64,000 nucleotides of DNA from the NCBI GenBank assembly GCA_022316685.1, contig JAKJHU010000531.1, forward strand, positions 62,001 to 126,000, given 5' to 3'. The DNA is from Progne subis subis (Eukaryota; Chordata; Aves; Passeriformes; Hirundinidae). Made by a program: the position numbers and the translations under genes. Of the stretch, positions 11,716 through 22,873 are shown piece by piece (position 1 is the stretch's first letter; each line of letters begins with the position of its first letter). The notes under the pieces were generated by a model that ran no database searches, was not told the DNA's origin, and saw only the letters and a program-made list of their open reading frames with translations.

Positions 11716-12639
11716 TTGTTTTTCCTTTTAGAGAAAGCCTACCTCACACTCAACCCTGTGATGAACCCCATGCAAGTTGTCATCTTGTTGTTGCTGAACA
11801 GTCTGGCAGCTGCATGGATCATCCCTCAGCCACGTCAAAACGTCTGGGTGACCCTGGCACAGACACTTCAGCAGGAAAACATGTTTGTCCACTGCATCAA
11901 CAGAGAATCCTATGTCCACCTGTCTGGTAGGAATTCCATCATGGGCAGGAATTCCATCTCAGCTTTTAGGAGGGCCATGTCAGCAAACAAAATTCAAAAG
12001 AGAAGTGCTGACCAATTGGATCCAAATTGTAATTCAGAAATTTTTCATTGGGCCAAGTCAAAAAGAGTCGCTGTGTCCCTGTTCCTTCCGTGGGTCGCAG
12101 CAGCCAAAGCTCTAGGTGAATTGGGCCATCTAGAGTGCTGGGTAGTCAAACAGGCAAATTTAACGTCCACCGCCATCAGCTCTCTCCTAGAAGATGAGGA
12201 AATTACCAGACAGGCCACTCTCCAGAACCGTGCTGCTATAGATTATCTCTTGTTACTTCATGGACATGAAAGCCAGGAATTTGAAGGACTGTGTTGCCTA
12301 AACCTGACCTCAAAGGCTCCAAACATCCATGCTGCCCTTCGAAGCATGAACAGCTTGATCGGACGAGTGAAGCAAGAATCTGAGGATTGGATCAAAGAAC
12401 TGTTCAAAGGCTGGGGACTTACAGCGTGGTGGACTTCTATAGTTAAAACAATTTTGTTATTTCTTGTTATTCTTTTCCTTGTAACAATAGTGTTCGGGAT
12501 CCTAGGCTGTTTGATTTTCAAGGCTATCAATAGTCTCATACCTTCTACCTCAGAAGTCAACCACATAGAGTTGGCAAACCTAAAGCAAGCTGACTCCCCC
12601 ACCAATTGTAATTGGTGGGAATACCCGCATTCCATGTAA
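11716..12639 (+). CDS. ERV A env ORF, SU mostly deleted, alpha-type TM
   Basis: Open frame of 307 codons. Residues 1-35 look like a signal peptide (VVILLLLNSLAAA); only about 60 residues of surface subunit follow, including a duplicated GRNSI motif. A basic KIQKRS site (about 92-97) may be the cleavage site. TM: internal fusion-peptide-like stretch between Cys105 and Cys141, an immunosuppressive-type motif LQNRAAIDYLLLL (169-181), then SQEFEGLCC in which the first Cys of the CX6CC motif is Ser, a membrane span at about 243-268 and a cytoplasmic tail. The layout matches alpharetroviral TM by family knowledge. Not an entry-competent envelope, since the receptor-binding subunit is missing. It is the only long intact frame of ERV A. 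Confidence 0.8.
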   Translation: MFFLLEKAYLTLNPVMNPMQVVILLLLNSLAAAWIIPQPRQNVWVTLAQTLQQENMFVHCINRESYVHLSGRNSIMGRNSISAFRRAMSANKIQKRSADQLDPNCNSEIFHWAKSKRVAVSLFLPWVAAAKALGELGHLECWVVKQANLTSTAISSLLEDEEITRQATLQNRAAIDYLLLLHGHESQEFEGLCCLNLTSKAPNIHAALRSMNSLIGRVKQESEDWIKELFKGWGLTAWWTSIVKTILLFLVILFLVTIVFGILGCLIFKAINSLIPSTSEVNHIELANLKQADSPTNCNWWEYPHSM

Positions 12640-12666
12640 CCTAATGTTCTTCTAATGTTCTTAAAC

Positions 12667-12677
12667 AAAAAAGGAGA
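12667..12677 (+). promoter_or_regulatory. Polypurine tract of ERV A
   Basis: AAAAAAGGAGA immediately before the TGTTGTG start of the 3' LTR. Confidence 0.7.
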
Positions 12678-13018
12678 TGTTGTGTTCCTCTGAGGAATGG
12701 TTTTTCCCCTCAGAGTCCCCCTGAAGCCTGTGTTATGTAGTTCAACCCTTTTTCCCTATCATACCTACTCCTGACCCTATTGGCTCAGTGCCAATATCTT
12801 TCCTTGGCCCAAAACTAGATATACCCCTGTTTCTTCCTAGTTCACGCTCTCCCTCCTCGGCCTCCTGGAACATCACATCGAGAATAAAGCTTGGACGGAA
12901 GCTGGGGGTGAGAGCCACTCTTTTGAAATCTCTATTCTGTCTCTCTGAAATATATTTCCCTAAAACCCCTGAATAACTGAGCTAGCGAGAGCCGGGGGGT
13001 GGCTAGAGGGAAGTACAG
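12678..13018 (+). repeat. 3' LTR of ERV A
   Basis: About 341 bp from TGTTGTGTTCC to GAAGTACA. Polyadenylation signal AATAAA at 12883-12888. The right edge is inferred from the terminal CA and the change to sequence of another LTR; the 5' LTR is outside the window, so it cannot be checked here. Confidence 0.65.
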
Positions 13019-14560
13019 TTCATGGAGCAATGTTCCTTATCTCTTCCACAACCCATCCTCCCTCCAGGGGATATCTTCTGTTACTGGGCCATTAAGGCTC
13101 ACCACATGACTGATAAAATTCCATCATCCCATTGTGAGATGCTCCACCCAGTGGGAGGAGCCAGGCATTCCTACCTGGATAAAAGCTGAGATTTCACAAC
13201 AGCAGGGCAGCCAGTTTTCCACTGGATTCCAGAGGAAGACTGGACCTGTTGCCATATTCTGTTAGCTTTCTGATTGTTTACAATTCTGTAGTGTAGTTTT
13301 CTCACACTTATAACATAAACAAGAATTGTTTTTCACATTCCTTTCTGATGAGGGTCAACTGATTGACTTCTAGCCTGGCCAGTGGGATGGTGAGGTGGTA
13401 ACCTTGTTCTCCAATCCCTGGTCATTGTCCAGAATCTATATATGCAAGGTCATCATAACAAAGCTGCTTCTTCTTGGAGTCAGAGAGTGTGTGAGTATCA
13501 TTTTCTCTTTGTGTCCTCTAGCAACACACACCCATCTAACCAACACTGGACCCTTTCTACAGGATCATCTCTACTGCAACAGAATGACATCTGTCACTCC
13601 AGGAGGACTTATTTTGGACTGCTCCCAACACCCTTGAGGTGGTGTATTTTCCTTTATGTATATTTTTGAAAACCCTTTTGAATGGTTTGTTCCTATTTCT
13701 CCCCTCAAGTGGATGGTTTTACCCAAAGTTTTCTCCTTCCTCACCTGGTTGTCATTCACTCCCTAAACCTGCCTTTTACCCCAGCTACATAAATGTCAAT
13801 CCTCCCTAATCCTTGCCCTTTGTTCTAGAAAGTTCCCTGTCAGTCCTTGTTGTCCCAACCCCCTGCCTAAACTCCTCCCAGGAACTCCCCTATTCCACAA
13901 GGCCCCATTGGCCCATGTGAGCCTTTCCATTGCCATTGTCTTTCCTATTGGTTATCATATTGTGAGTCCCTCCTTAATCTCCTCCCTGTTGTATCCCTGA
14001 TTGGATGAAGAATTGTACCCTCCTCCTGTACCTCCCCTGTTTAAAAAACTGTGTCCAATGCCTTTTGGGTGTCTTTTCGTCCCTGACCATCTCAGGGAAT
14101 AAACTCCTTTGAGAAACACACAGAAGGCTCCTCCCTGTTCTTCGCCCTGATCCTAGACGCTGTACCACCGGCTGCTGTTGAAAGCAGAAGCAGCCCTGCT
14201 CTGTACTGCTACTCAGGTCAAAGCCAGACCTGGGGGTGGCCACTCCTGGAGTTGACCAGGTAGTGAGGGCTACCTTGGGGGATTTCTCTGGCAACTGCAT
14301 CACACCCTGACTAACAAGGTGTCAGGTCGTATTCTGTCAGTGTTTCTAGGAATTTTTTTTTATTTGCTTGGTTTTTGTACTACTACATTTGTATTTTTAA
14401 TATTCCTAGTAAAGAACTGTTATTCCTATTCCCATATCTTTGCCTGAAAGCTCCCTTAATTGCAAAATTATAATAATTTGGAGGGTGGGGGTTTACATTC
14501 TCCATTCCAAGGAAAGCTCCAGCTTTCCCTGGCAAACATCTGTCTTTCTAAACCAAGACA
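13019..14560 (+). repeat. Outer ERV-L-type LTR, right part, interrupted
   Basis: Sequence on both sides of the nested LTR (13019-13636 and about 14322-14560) reads as one passerine ERV-L-type LTR from memory: GTAAAGAACTGTTATTCC near 14410 and a terminal AACCAAGACA. Its left end is not visible before ERV A, consistent with ERV A having inserted into it. Family identity was not searched. Confidence 0.55.
13643..14316 (+). repeat. Nested LTR (solo), about 674 bp
   Basis: TGTATTTTCC to CTAACA, with AATAAA at 14098-14103 and a TTTAAAAAA TATA-like box near 14040. Flanked by AGGTG at 13637-13641 and 14317-14321, a probable target duplication with one extra base on the left. The exact left end is uncertain by a base or two. 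Confidence 0.6.
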
Positions 14561-17500
14561 CAGGTTCCTTTTCCCCGTGGACACCAACCCTGGCAGATCT
14601 TGGTGGAAAAACCCATGAGGGGCCCAAACTCAGCCCAGCCCAACGAGCAATTCTTGATCTCCAAAACTAGCAGCACAATTCACTGGATGTAAAAAATTGA
14701 TTCCTCATCCTCCTGCAGTTCCAGCTGCCACACACACCTCCATTGGTCCCCAGTCAACAGAGCTCCCTAAACTACTCACCCTGTGGGGTGAAGCCCTGGC
14801 TACACCAAGCCCAGCTGAACCAACCAACCTAAAAGCCACCACAACAGAAGCTGCTGGGGACACGGAACCAAGAGGGCATCACAAAGAACATGGCCAATCT
14901 CTTCCATTTCTAAACCGCCATAAATTTTCCCCACATGAGTTCAAGATCTTCAAACCCAGAGAAGTGGCCTTAAAAAACCCCAAACATCCAAGCAATTACC
15001 CTAGATTTTGTTCCATCTCAGGCGCCCGTCAGGCTGACACATCCTGACATGAGAGCCTGGGGGCCAAAAGGCACATGGGGACATTCAGCTCAGCCACAGC
15101 TCCTCCTGCTCTCAGACCTCTCCCCAGAGCATAATTCCCTCCACAATCAACCTCTTTATCAGTAGGAACATTTCAGTCAGATCCATTTCGGGGTAAGACC
15201 AAAAGTAAAATCCAGGGAAGGTGGATTTCTGGAGCAGCAATAATTCCAGCTCTGTTCTGGAGACATCAGGCATATTTCATGGGAAGATGTCAGCTCCTCA
15301 CATTTAATGCTGACACTGTCATTTGCCCTTCAGCGAGGAGAAAGGCACATAAGCAACACAAACCAAACTGAAATTTCCCCATTGCAAAGCGTTCCTGCCA
15401 GGAATCACAATCCCAGTGTCACGTTTCTTATGTCCTTCCTTCCACAGTAGCCCTCGAAGGCTGCACTTCCAAAGTTTTATTGCTCAGAATTCCTCATGCC
15501 AGAGTTCACAGAGGATCCTGGACACCCCTCTACACCAGTTTCAGGCCAGTGCCTTTCTATATCAAAGTGAAATCAAAGGGAACAGCTGGATCAGGACCAA
15601 CATTACAACTTTATTCCCGATTTTTTGTGTCAAAGTCCCCCTGTTTCTCACAAATGCAGTTTTGCTTCATTCTCCAAACACACACAACAACCAGGACAGA
15701 GGGACTGGTGGATGAACATGTGACACAACACCCTCACAGAAACATTTATTCCCATTTATTACTGTTTAATAATACTTCAGACCAATCCAGTCCCAGCACA
15801 AGGGGAAGCCCAGGTGGGGTGAGGGCTAAGATGACTTTTGGGATCTCAGGAAGGGCTGTCCCTTCCAAAGTCAATTTTTATTGCCCAACCCAAATGTTTT
15901 CCTTTAGTTGTTTCTAACCCACCTCTTTACCAGCTTCTAAGAGCCTCACAGAAGTTAAAAGTTAAAACCCTTCCAATCCCAGTGTTTTTAAAACTCTGAT
16001 TCAGGCACTATCTCACCACACTTGGCCTTGCTCCAATTAACCCCTAAATGCCAAGGAGTCAAACAAAAAGCAAAAATTATTTATTATCTCCAAGCTGCAT
16101 CTGCTGACAAACCCTGCAGTGGGTTTTTTGTTGCTATTGTTCTCCAGGTTTGGGCTTTTTGAGCACTTCATGATAAGAAAATTGTTCGGTAAATATGTCA
16201 GGAGCCCTTCCCTGTCAGCCGTCATCGCCTCAGGGTGTGATTGCTGTTCACAGACATCAAAATTTTTGCTATTTGTCAGATTTCAGAATGCAAACTTGGA
16301 TCCTGAGAGATACCTGGCTCTGCTCCTGTGCACCAGCAGCAGGAATTTTTAACTCCTTCAGTACCTGATCCACCTTGAAGCCACATGGGATCTTCACAGG
16401 GATCTGATTGAAGGGTAGGTGCCCCAAACACCCTATGAGCCCTCATTAGCAGAATTATCATTTATAAATTGGGGTTTCAGTATCTTCAGAGATGGGGGAA
16501 AAAAGAGGTTTCAGTCAGAAGGACCCAATAGAGAAGCTCATGGTCAGTGAGTGGGGGGACTACAGTACAGGGGTCCCTGGGGGTCTTCTCCTGAACCCAT
16601 CTGCACAAAACTGGACTCAGAAAGACTTTTTTAGGAACAAGTTCTTTAATATTCCAGCCAAAATCCCCCTGTTCCAACATTTAGGTACCAGAGGAGAAGA
16701 ACTTGAGTTACTCTCAGCTTAACATGACCCTCAGCCCCCATCTCAGCAATGGGATTGCAGAGGGACCCCACAGCCTTCATGTGAGGTGCTGCTGTCTGGA
16801 ATGGGGTGAGGATGGAGGGAAGGGGTTGAAAGCATCACTGAGAACCCCAAATTCCATATCACTTCCAAACAGCCCAGTTATTCTGGAAAGCAGGAGAAAA
16901 GCTGCCCAGCAGCATAGAGAGGAAAGAGTTGACAGCTCTTTGCTGCATCCAGCGTCATTGTTCTTGGCAAATTCAGGCTGTTGTTGGAAACATGCACCAG
17001 ACGCTGGGATTGGAGCTGAGCCTGCAGGAGCAGCACTTGGGATTTAACACTTGAAGACCTCAACTTCCCTGAGCTCCTTCTGCAGCTCCATCCCGACCAG
17101 GACACTGACAGAGCACATCTGGAATTGTCCAAGCCCTGCAACCACACAGAGGAGTGTGAATGACCTGCCGAGCATCTGTGTTTGAGGTCAAATCCTGCTT
17201 TTATTAGGAATGTACTGGCTCCCAGCATCCCTGACAGTGGCACAGAGATTCTCCTGCCCCTCTGCTGCTGCTGAGCCTGAAATAAGAACCAGCCCCTGGA
17301 CACAGGGGAGATGCACTGGACTGAGCCCGGAGTGTTGGATTCCATCCAGGGGATCCAGGGATTACACCAGACAGCAGTCCTGCAGGTGTTGAGCATGGAG
17401 ACTCTCCCATCTCCTAAGCAAAATCCACCCTACCAGCAGAAGGTTGAGTTTTTCTCTTGGTTTCAGCATCTCACCAGACATGGAGGCCAAGCTCAGCTGA

Positions 17501-17587
17501 GCCAGGATTAGTGCTGAGCTCCCAAGGCTCAGCTAAATCCTTCAGTTCAAGGACTTTTCCTGCACACATTCCCTTTTTAGAGAATGA

Positions 17588-17835
17588 AGAACAAGATGGT
17601 TTGGGTGGGAAAGGACCTTAAAGCCCATCCCATTCCACCCCCTGCCATGGGCAGGGACACCTTCCAGTATCCCAGGTTGTTCCAAGCCCCATTCAGCCTA
17701 GCATTGGACACTTCTAGGGGTGGAACAGCCATAGAATCTGTGCTAGGGCCTCACCATCCTCACAGGGAAGAATTCCTTCCCAATATCCAATCTAAATCAA
17801 CCCTCTTATTTTAAACCCATCACCCCTTGTCCTTT
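17588..17835 (-). repeat. CR1 LINE 3' fragment
   Basis: Reads on the minus strand as the common avian CR1 3' region: GGGTGGGAAAGGACCTTAAA on the plus strand is the complement of the typical CR1 tail, followed by GCCATGGGCAGGGACACCTT and GAATTCCTTCCCAATATCC blocks. 5'-truncated. Confidence 0.85.
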
Positions 17836-18405
17836 CACCATTAAGTCCTGCACAGTCCAGGAATCTCTGGAGGAGCTGTGTTCTGAGACAAAACAACTCT
17901 TGTCAACAACAGGAGAAAACCCCAAGTTGGCAATAAAGATATTGCTCAAAAGAAGATTTAATATTCCTTTAAAATGGAATTACCAACTTTAAATTTTGCC
18001 TTCCTGCCCTCCCCTAGAAAAAAGAACTCCCCTTTTGACCTTAGAAATCTGCCAGAATTTACTCCAACAGCATGTGGAGGTAATTCCTGATGGGCTTCCC
18101 TCAACTTTGGATGGGATCTCCCCCCTTCCCAGCAAGAGTTAACACCCTGAACAGACAGAGCAAGCACCAACAAACCCATCCACAGCCCCAAGGCAGCCAA
18201 CTACTCATTGAGTTCATTATCACTCAAAAGATACAAACAGCTGCAGTAGAAAACCCAACTCTTTTCTTCATCCTGCTCTTGAAATGCACCTCATTGTTAC
18301 CCTGGTTTTTCTGAGTTTTTTATTAGCCTTTTGATTTTCATAAATGGAGTCAGATCTTTTAGTTACTGTACAATATTAGAGCAGTTTTCTACCTTTTCCC
18401 ACAGA

Positions 18406-18691
18406 TGTAACATAAACAAATCCTTTGTTTTTCATTCTCTGTCCTTTTGTTTGCATATTTCTAACCTGAAAACAATTGTAACTGACAGTTGGTCTGGCCG
18501 CTGAGGGGTGGAAACCCCAAAAAACCAATCTTCTTCTAGCCCCACAAATGTATAAAAAGTAAAGAATAAACAAAGGGGCTCTCTTCTCTCCGCTCTCTCA
18601 GCTGGGAGCTGAATCAGAAGGACCTCTGCGAAAATCTCTTGTCTGCGTGTGACTGCTTTGTGTGTCTCGGTGACACCTCATCAGCTGCACA
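18406..18691 (+). repeat. Candidate solo LTR, about 286 bp
   Basis: TGTAACATAAAC to GCTGCACA with a TATA box (TATAAAAAG, 18551-18559) and AATAAA at 18565-18570 in LTR-like spacing, followed by a CT-rich stretch. No clear target duplication was found, so edges are provisional. Confidence 0.45.
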
Positions 18692-19195
18692 TCCAGCGAT
18701 TCCTTGTCTGATCCCATTTTTCTGCCATAGGTTATGTTTTATGGGAAAAAAATGAGAATTCAAGTTTTCCAGGCAGAGCCTTCCTGCAGCCCCAGGAACA
18801 GCAGCAACTGCAGTAAAAAAAATTAAAATAAACCCCTCATTTTTGAGTCTGAACTGTTCCATTCTCTTGGGTTGGCAACAGTTCCAGCTGCCAGCTTTAA
18901 ATGCCTTATCCTATTTTCCTATTCCATGGGAAAATTAGAATAAAGTACTGGTTAAGGGAACCAGTAGCTTAGCAACTTGTTTGCAAAGTTGAAGGAAATG
19001 ATTGCTCTGAAATGACTTCCTGGATTAATTTCACTGAGTCCAGCACATGGGAAAGACTGGAAGGATCACAAAGGTCTGTTTAGGCCATTAGTGCCTGCCC
19101 CACATCCCTGGGAAACCTGAGGAAAGCTACTGCCGCCTCGTGGATCAGAAAATATAAGGAAGAATTCAAAGATTTTGTTATATTGAGCAAATATA

Positions 19196-19215
19196 AATAT
19201 TATTATTATTATTAT
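19196..19215. repeat. (ATT)n microsatellite
   Basis: Short run of ATT triplets. Confidence 0.85.
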
Positions 19216-19362
19216 CAAATTAGAATGAGATTCAAAGACTTGTATTTATTTTATTTTTTTTTTCTGGACAGGGCACTCCAATCTTCTCAACTCTCTGGGA
19301 AGGAATGCCAGCATTATCCAGTTAAAACAAGAAATGGAAAAGGGAGAAGATACAACTGGAAA

Positions 19363-19516
19363 GATGCCCTGAGAAGCTGGGGCTGTCCCATCCCTGGAAG
19401 TGTCCAAGACCATGCTGGAGCAATTTGAGATAGTGGAAGGAGTCCCTGCCCATGGCAGGGAATGGGATGAGCTTTAAGGTCCCTTCCCACCCAAACTATG
19501 CTGGGATTCTGGGATT
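19363..19516 (+). repeat. CR1 LINE 3' fragment
   Basis: Contains CATCCCTGGAAGTGTCCAAG, TCCCTGCCCATGGCAGGGAA and GAGCTTTAAGGTCCCTTCCC, ending near TTCTGGGATT: the CR1 3' end in sense orientation. Confidence 0.85.
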
Positions 19517-20104
19517 AAGCAGCACAATGGGTCTGTCAGACACAGCATCCCCCCAACCCTGCCACCTGCAGATAATTTACAACCACACAGCCTGTACCTG
19601 CTCCCAGGTGGATTTGACTTCCAGCACCAGCTCAGGGAACACCTTCCTCTCCCCCTCTGAGTGCTTTGTGTCTCAGGAGAGGCTGAAAGCCCAGAGGTGA
19701 CATCGATTGCAAAGAGGGATTAAAGGATAAAGGCAGCACTCAGGGACAGCACCCCGCTGGCCTGGCACGGGATTTAACCCTGTTGTCACACAGGGATGGG
19801 ATTTAACCCCTGGGGCACCAGCACTGTCCAGGAGGGGAGCCAGGAGGGGTCTGAGCTCCCAAGGGCCATGCAAGAGGCAGCTCTGGCAGGAGACAACTCT
19901 TCCCCAGTCCTCTCCTCCTCCCTCCTGGAAGCATCCAGCAGCTTCCAGCCATTGTGGCCACTGTCCTGCCACACCATGCAGTGACCACAGCCCCGTGCAG
20001 CACAAACAACCCTTGCCCCATCCACCACAGCAAAGCCACGTCACACAACAGTCACTGCCATGAAGTCACCGAGCCAGTGGCTCCAACCACAGCAAAGCCA
20101 CATA

Positions 20105-20330
20105 ACATGGACCCTCTCCATGGACATAAACCTGCACACAATGGACAAGGACTCTCACACCATGGAACACAGATCATCCCCATGGATATGGACCCTCACA
20201 CCATGGAACACAAACCCTCCCCATGGACATAAATCCACACATGATGGACATGGACCCTCACACCATGGAACCCAGACCATCCCCACACCATACAAACCCT
20301 CCCCATGGACACAAACCCTCCACCACACAA
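20105..20330. repeat. Minisatellite with CCATGGACA units
   Basis: Degenerate tandem array of roughly 40-60 bp units combining CCATGGACATAAA, CCTCACACCATGGAACACA and ACCCTCCC blocks. It creates spurious open frames on both strands. No gene. Confidence 0.75.
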
Positions 20331-21547
20331 TACCACCTCGTGTCACACAATGCCGGCAGCTGCAAAGCCACACAACCCCGCGCCATGCAGTGAACACCGA
20401 TCCTGATGGGATCCTTCCAATTCAGTAGATTCTGGGATTCTACTGCAAGAACCGTCCCCAAAGAGAGCATCTCAGCTCCAGTCCCAAAGCTGAGGTGCAG
20501 CCAGGCAGGAGGATGCTGGCAATTCCATTTGGAAGATGTTACAGGGCTGGCACCCCATCAATGGGGTCCTGCATCATAAGGACTTTGCACTTATAACAGC
20601 ATTTCATTTGGGATTAGGGAAAGAGTTCATTTCCATCCATACCCATGTGGGAGTGATTATTCCTGCTGTAGTAGCATCCAGGCCCAACTGGCACCATTAG
20701 CACATAGAGTTTAAGGAGAGAGCACTTACTAATGCAACCTTCCTATAAAGGCACTTAACCACGGTAAAATTGCATCCAAATCTCCCACTTAACCACGGTA
20801 AAATCACATCAAACCTCCCTGTGATTCCATGCTTGTGCACAATGGATCCTGACAGATTCTACCTCTTCAGGGACACACTTCCCACTTACTGCATGGTTTA
20901 CTCAGTGCTTCACATCCCCCAAACCCTTCACAGACCAGTACCTTCTGCAGCCAGACACCTCTAAAAATAACATCCTCCCCAAGTGTTGAAAGATATTAAA
21001 ATATAAAGCCATTAACATAAAATAAGACTGGAATGAGAGCTCCACATGCTCTGAAGCTCTCATGGTTTGGCTTCCAGTCAAGAAAAATATATTTGATTAG
21101 TCTGAGAGCAAAATTAGGCTAGTGTGCAGTTAAATTAGCATTACAAGACACTATATGTGTATGGGAGAGCAGGGAAGATTTATGTTATTATGTGGTAAGA
21201 AAAATAATGTTAAAACATTAATATGAGGTTGATACAGCACCATTTACTCTGGGGTTAAGGGGATGATAACTTTGGAATGCTGTTAAAAACCCAAGTTCAA
21301 GGATTTGCCATGGAACTCATCAAAAAATTGTGGGAAAACCCTGCAATTTGGTCATGGGTCAGTCAAACACTTACTTTGGCAGTAACATTCTCCATCAAGG
21401 AACTCAGTAAATGCTGATAAAATGTCCTAGTTCTCACACAAAATCACAATTTTTATCCTTCATGGAACGAGCAGAAAACAGAAATGAAACCCCAGCTCAG
21501 CTGTGGAGGAGGCCGGGGGGGCAGAAGGAAAGGCACCCTTGCAGCAC

Positions 21548-21680
21548 CATAAATCTGGGAATAAGGACTTTGGGAAGGTCCTGATTGAGTTGAAGGTGTC
21601 CCTGCCTGTGGCAGAGAGATTGGACTTGATGGCCTTTGAGAGGTCCCTTCCACCCCAAACCCTTCTGTGATTCCACAATT
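21548..21680 (+). repeat. CR1 LINE 3' fragment
   Basis: Diverged CR1 tail: GAAGGTGTCCCTGCCTGTGG, then GAGAGGTCCCTTCCACCCCA and a terminal TTCTGTGATT. Confidence 0.75.
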
Positions 21681-22492
21681 CCCAAGGACCAGCTGGGCTG
21701 CTCCCACACAGCCAAAGGTTTCTCCTCACACCAGAAATTCACCCCACAGGAAATGCAGGATGCACCTCCAGCCCTCGGGAAGTGCTCACACTGTATTTAA
21801 TTTCCCAAAGGATGCAACACATCCTGCAGCCACTGCCATGCTCCTGTCACTCTGCAGCATCTCAACAGGAGTTCTGGATTCAGGCCAGATTTTGCATGGA
21901 ATATTCATAGGCAAAGCAGCAGGAATAAGAGAATTTGAGTTGTGAATGAAGGTAACCAGAGCCTGACATTTGCCTCAGAGCTCTGCAGGCTCCCTTTCTT
22001 GCTCTCTGAGAGCTTCTTCCAGCTACAACCAGGACCATAAAGTGGAATCTGAGGGAAAACCCACTGTGGGGGCACATCCCTAATCACCATCTTCCCTCTG
22101 CACACACCCAGCCTTTCCCTAACCTGGGATCAGAGCCATGAATGAAATCCCAACACACAGGCCCTGAGCAGGGATTTAAAGGTCTGAGCCCACAGGACCC
22201 ATACTGAGGTTGCTTCCAGAGGAGGCTGGAGAAGCATGTCCAACAGGAGCTCTGCTCAAAGCTTTCAGCACGTTGGGCAGGTTTCAGCCGGGATGCAGGA
22301 ACTAGACATAGGGATGAAGATGCATGGATGAGCTACAGGTATGCTCAGGGTGGGAGGAGCCTCTGGAGCAGCTTTGACACCTTTAGAGCCTTTGTGCCAA
22401 TCACACCAAGAGCTGCCTATTATTCTGGAGCCAGAATTGACAAAAAAAAAAAGGGAAAAATAACTGCAATTTTACACTGTTGAGGGAAAAGA

Positions 22493-22712
22493 AAGGAAGA
22501 AATTCCTCCCTGTGAGGGTGCTGAGGCCCTGGCACAGGTTGCCCAGAGAAGCTGTGACTGCCCCTGGCTCCCCTGGAAGTATCCAAGGCCAGGTTGGACA
22601 GGGCTTGGAGCAACCTGGGATAGTGGAAGGTGTCCCTGCCTGTGGCAGGAAGTGGGACTGGATGAGTTTTAAGGTCCCTTCCAGCCCAAACTATTGCATG
22701 ATTCTGTGAAAG
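22493..22712 (+). repeat. CR1 LINE 3' fragment
   Basis: Well-preserved sense CR1 tail from GGAAGAAATTCCTCCCTGTG through CAAGGCCAGGTTGGACAGGG to the terminal TGATTCTGTGA. Confidence 0.9.
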
Positions 22713-22856
22713 CAACACCAAGGTCGGGAATGCTGATGTGGGCACTGCTCCAAAGTGGGAACATCCCTCGTTAAAAAGGTGAAAAATGGACACTGAGATC
22801 AGACACCTTGGCACCGGGAAGGTGAAATGCCAGTAAGCAAATTCCTTCTCAGCCCT

Positions 22857-22873
22857 TTTTTTTTTTTTTTTTT
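22857..22873. repeat. Poly-T run of 17
   Basis: Uninterrupted T homopolymer; no adjoining retroposed gene was recognised. Confidence 0.9.

Larger units (their letters stand above)
1..13018 (+). mobile_element. ERV A: beta-type gag-pro-pol with alpha-type env TM, interrupted
   Basis: Endogenous retrovirus entering the window within gag (the 5' LTR and gag start lie to the left), continuing through protease, RT, RNase H, integrase and an env remnant, and ending in a 3' LTR at about 12678-13018. It is split by ERV-L-like provirus 1 at 1616-8166; removing that insert and one CCTGG copy rejoins the gag reading frame. The RT has a YMDD motif and gag/pro/pol lie in different frames, as in betaretroviruses, while the envelope TM has the alpha-type layout with an internal fusion peptide between two cysteines. 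Gag and pol carry stops and frameshifts, so it cannot replicate alone. It lies antisense to EDA, in EDA intron 1. Confidence 0.85.

Noticed and set aside
20060..20428. 122-codon frame rich in His, Met and Trp
   Set aside because: Produced by the CCATGGACA minisatellite; repeats are not codon-conserved.
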